Shown here: in pieces, positions 62,301 through 64,000 of the stretch | How the letters are laid out: each line of letters begins with the position of its first letter | Numbering within the stretch: position 1 is the first letter of the stretch | DNA from: Mnemiopsis leidyi | Lineage: Eukaryota > Ctenophora > Tentaculata > Lobata > Bolinopsidae | NCBI GenBank assembly: GCA_000226015.1 | Contig: JH153850.1 | Span: 30,752 to 94,751, forward strand | Reading direction: 5' to 3' | Length of the DNA stretch: 64,000 bases | The notes under the pieces: generated by a model | Told to the model about the DNA's origin: nothing | Databases searched by the model: none | The model's input: only the letters and a program-made list of their open reading frames with translations | Translations under genes and position numbers: made by a program

Positions 62301-63536
62301 TTCAACAGAAACTCCCGCTTCTCCACCTCACTCATGTTCTTCATCTTCCACAAGTCTGGGTCCACCTCTCTCGGGTTCCTCCCTAGCCGGGGCGACCCTG
62401 AGTTGAAGTTGAAGGAGCGCCCATCAAAGGGCGGAAGCATGGACAACCTCCGGGCTTGTCGTTGGAGAACGGGGTGCGATCTTACCGGTCTACTTTTTAT
62501 CGGCGTTGTTTTGGGCGGAGCCATGGTGTGGAAAAGGGTAGGCAAATAAACGAAAAAGGGTCAAATCGAAGGTCGTGATCGTATGATTGGATTCTATCAC
62601 AGCAACGTTAAATGTTACTATTACTGGCAGTTGACCATATCAACATTGATATTGAGTAGTACTAAATCTAACGAGTAATGGTGTTGTTTATTTATAGCCT
62701 TGTCCTGCTAGAATAACATTAATCATAATCTATCTTAGGTTGGCAATAAAAAGCGTTTCATAATTTCAAATAATCATAGCCCTTGTCAGAAGATCTGACC
62801 AGGACAACTATTGTCTGCAGCTACTGTTATCATACATACATACAACACATGTGTTGTCTGCTGGACTGCTGAAAAGCAACAGCGAAGCCTCTGGAGTCTG
62901 GTCGAGTCTGGTGGTTTCGAACTCTTCTGCGCCTACATGGAAAGTCGACTTGGATGCTTAGATCCAAGTAGGGAAGTATCGGCTTCACTTTATTGTATGA
63001 GAGACTAGTTTGTCGTCACGATTGAAAGATTCAAAGATCTTGTCTTGTATATAAGTGATCATATCAGAGCCGCTAAGGCAGGCGCGCTGCCACTAAAATT
63101 GTGACGTGACATTAATCACTTTTAGCGGTAAGTTTGTTGGAATAATGAAATTGAATAATTTTGGTTCTTAATATTTTCAAACTTTCCCCTTTGAAGTAAG
63201 CATTTTGCCATCTTTTGTTTTAATAAGTCATGGTCAATAACCAGACCTAGACGTCCGGTATCATGGTTGTGTGAAGAGTTCTTTGATCTATATTAACAGC
63301 TTTTATGTAATATCTATTCACAGCTTGCTGATATTAGCAGCTTGCTTCTTAACTTACATCTTGCCATTCATGTAGCCGTGTGTGTACCCATAAATCCCCC
63401 AATTAAAACTCTGAATCCTGTGTTTCTGGTATCTCTTCTCCTGAGCCAGCCTCTTCGCACGGTCAAGATTCTTCTCTACATGCTCAAAAAACTGGTTTGT
63501 CTTTAATGGCTCTACTTTTGCGGTAAAGGGTCCCAT
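59307..63536 (-). CDS. Small type II single-pass membrane protein, family not recognised
   Basis: Core exons 60151-60266, 59649-59752 and 59307-59456 (TAG) join in phases 1 and 0. The first core exon needs phase-2 entry, and both exons 63358-63536 and 62214-62524 end in phase 2, so either can supply the N-terminus (182 or 226 residues). Core residues: a basic stretch (VPRDAQTEKRCQ), a clear membrane helix (MFSVIVTLLSLLAIFFFAM), then an outside region with TIPPDYYKSLCAVEDV, CNSVRSPKNTR, VHCVISCNNGVNED and FNLTCDKGKNAW. Six cysteines and an NLT glycosylation site fit a secretory-pathway ectodomain. The last Cys-G-x-W-x-C pattern faintly recalls a sushi/CCP domain (inference). No signal peptide, so type II orientation is likely. 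The distal join over introns of 2-3 kb rests on phase only. Confidence 0.65.
61475..61687 (+). other. Open frame of uncertain status
   Basis: A plus-strand frame preceded by an acceptor-like cactgacatttcag encodes DPLDYFVTQDGELLTTSF and then RDIATFFHYLNCKLMAS. Composition is protein-like, but there is no donor, start context or family match. It could be a fragment of a mobile element within the intron of the membrane protein gene. Confidence 0.2.
62041..62239. repeat. 33-bp minisatellite carrying copies of a splice donor
   Basis: Six units of CACTTACACATTCACCCATG plus TCTCCTCATATCA. On the minus strand each unit reads ACATGGGTGAATGT|GTAAGT, so the donor of exon 62214-62524 is present in every unit. 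33 bases is a multiple of three, so a false Thr/His/Ser/Pro repeat frame opens on the plus strand. Confidence 0.92.
62214..62524 (-). CDS. Alternative first exon A of the membrane protein gene
   Basis: ATG at 62522-62524, then a proline- and arginine-rich 103-codon frame: MAPPKTTPIKSRPVRSHP, ..., NMSEVEKREFLLKRNQEKRY, then NRHRTLMKQYDTKGYEE. It ends at a GTAAGT donor in phase 2 inside the first 33-base unit, or at a GTGAAT donor in phase 0 a few bases earlier. Phase 2 fits exon 60151-60266. The EKRYNRHR motif is shared with exon B. The exon would be the cytoplasmic tail. Confidence 0.7.
63358..63536 (-). CDS. Alternative first exon B of the membrane protein gene
   Basis: ATG at 63534-63536 opens MGPFTAKVEPLKTNQFFEHV, continues with DRAKRLAQEKRYQKHRIQSF and ends in YGYTHGYMNGK at an AT|GTAAGT donor, phase 2. 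The EKRYQKHR motif matches EKRYNRHR of exon A at a similar distance from the donor, so the two exons may be old duplicates used alternatively. Exon-level coding evidence is good; link to the membrane core is by phase. Confidence 0.7.
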
Positions 63537-64000
63537 AGCAACCCCAGCTTCTTGCTTGACGATGTGCAGTTGAGAATCAGATATTACAAGAACGCAGCAA
63601 TAAGGTACGATTCGATTTGAAAAAAGGAAGTAAGGTTGAGGCTCAAACTCGTGGTTGCCAAGGTAGGGTGCGATTCAAGCCTCAGCAGGCTCAACTAAAG
63701 AGCTATCTTGTAAGCATAATGTAAGCATAATGTGAGCATATTAATTCCGTGATCTTGCTCAATCTTGTGCCCGTATCTTAAGTGCTCTAGATTACTTACG
63801 TACGTCAGTAACGCAAGATAATGGCGCAGGACGAAAATTCCCAATTATGCAACCTGATTCTGCATATCATGTCGTTTCCAAATCACGTGACATGAACCAA
63901 GTGTCCGATCTCTCTCAACTTCTCCCTCGTGACGGCTCTGTCTCACTTTACTGCAGGACCAGACTAGCCGGGTGCTGCTTACCAGCAAGTAAGCAAGTAA
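63537..64000. other. Upstream flank of exon B
   Basis: It probably contains the promoter of the membrane protein gene. A short duplication (TGTAAGCATAA, 63710-63732) is present. No exon was recognised. Confidence 0.4.

Overview
This is a piece of an animal (metazoan) nuclear genome. The evidence is split genes with short GT-AG introns, a LINE/SINE/MITE repeat complement, many minisatellites, and clear orthologs of animal genes (ropporin-like, PINCH/LIMS, UBIAD1, CXorf65-like, a microsomal P450). AT-rich spacers and compact introns suggest an invertebrate, perhaps early-branching, but the sequence alone does not fix the phylum. Exons were built by hand from splice signals and codon phase. Every chain reported below keeps one open frame across all junctions.

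Layout. 158-325 (+) is the last exon of an unidentified gene. 822-2339 (+) is a complete four-exon ropporin-1-like gene. 4598-35252 (-) is one large gene whose 3' part encodes the five LIM domains of PINCH (LIMS). Its 5' part is a long, probably disordered N-terminal region spread over many small exons. A 1.6-kb alternative first exon (8331-9955) and two small ones (17179-17395, 19951-20110) feed the same LIM core. 39420-40868 (-) is a four-exon UBIAD1 prenyltransferase. 43827-45506 (+) is a four-exon CXorf65-like gene. 46882-50399 (-) is a twelve-exon cytochrome P450. 50.4-59.3 kb is gene-poor and holds a SINE, a pogo-like MITE, a large inverted repeat around an assembly gap, and other repeats. 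59307-63536 (-) is a small type II membrane protein gene with two alternative N-terminal exons.

The main result is the PINCH locus. The first half of LIM1, the domain that docks on ILK in known PINCH proteins, is encoded by two alternative exons (14442-14567 and the end of 8331-9955). Both end in the same phase and splice in frame to the same second half (7904-8037). Predicted products are about 784, 871, 481 and 462 residues, against roughly 325-390 for ordinary PINCH. A second theme is that minisatellites repeatedly sit directly against splice sites of these alternative exons, and some carry copies of the donor or acceptor signal. Three assembly gaps lie at 15907-15917, 32667-32974 and 55197-55726. 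All three fall inside repeats.
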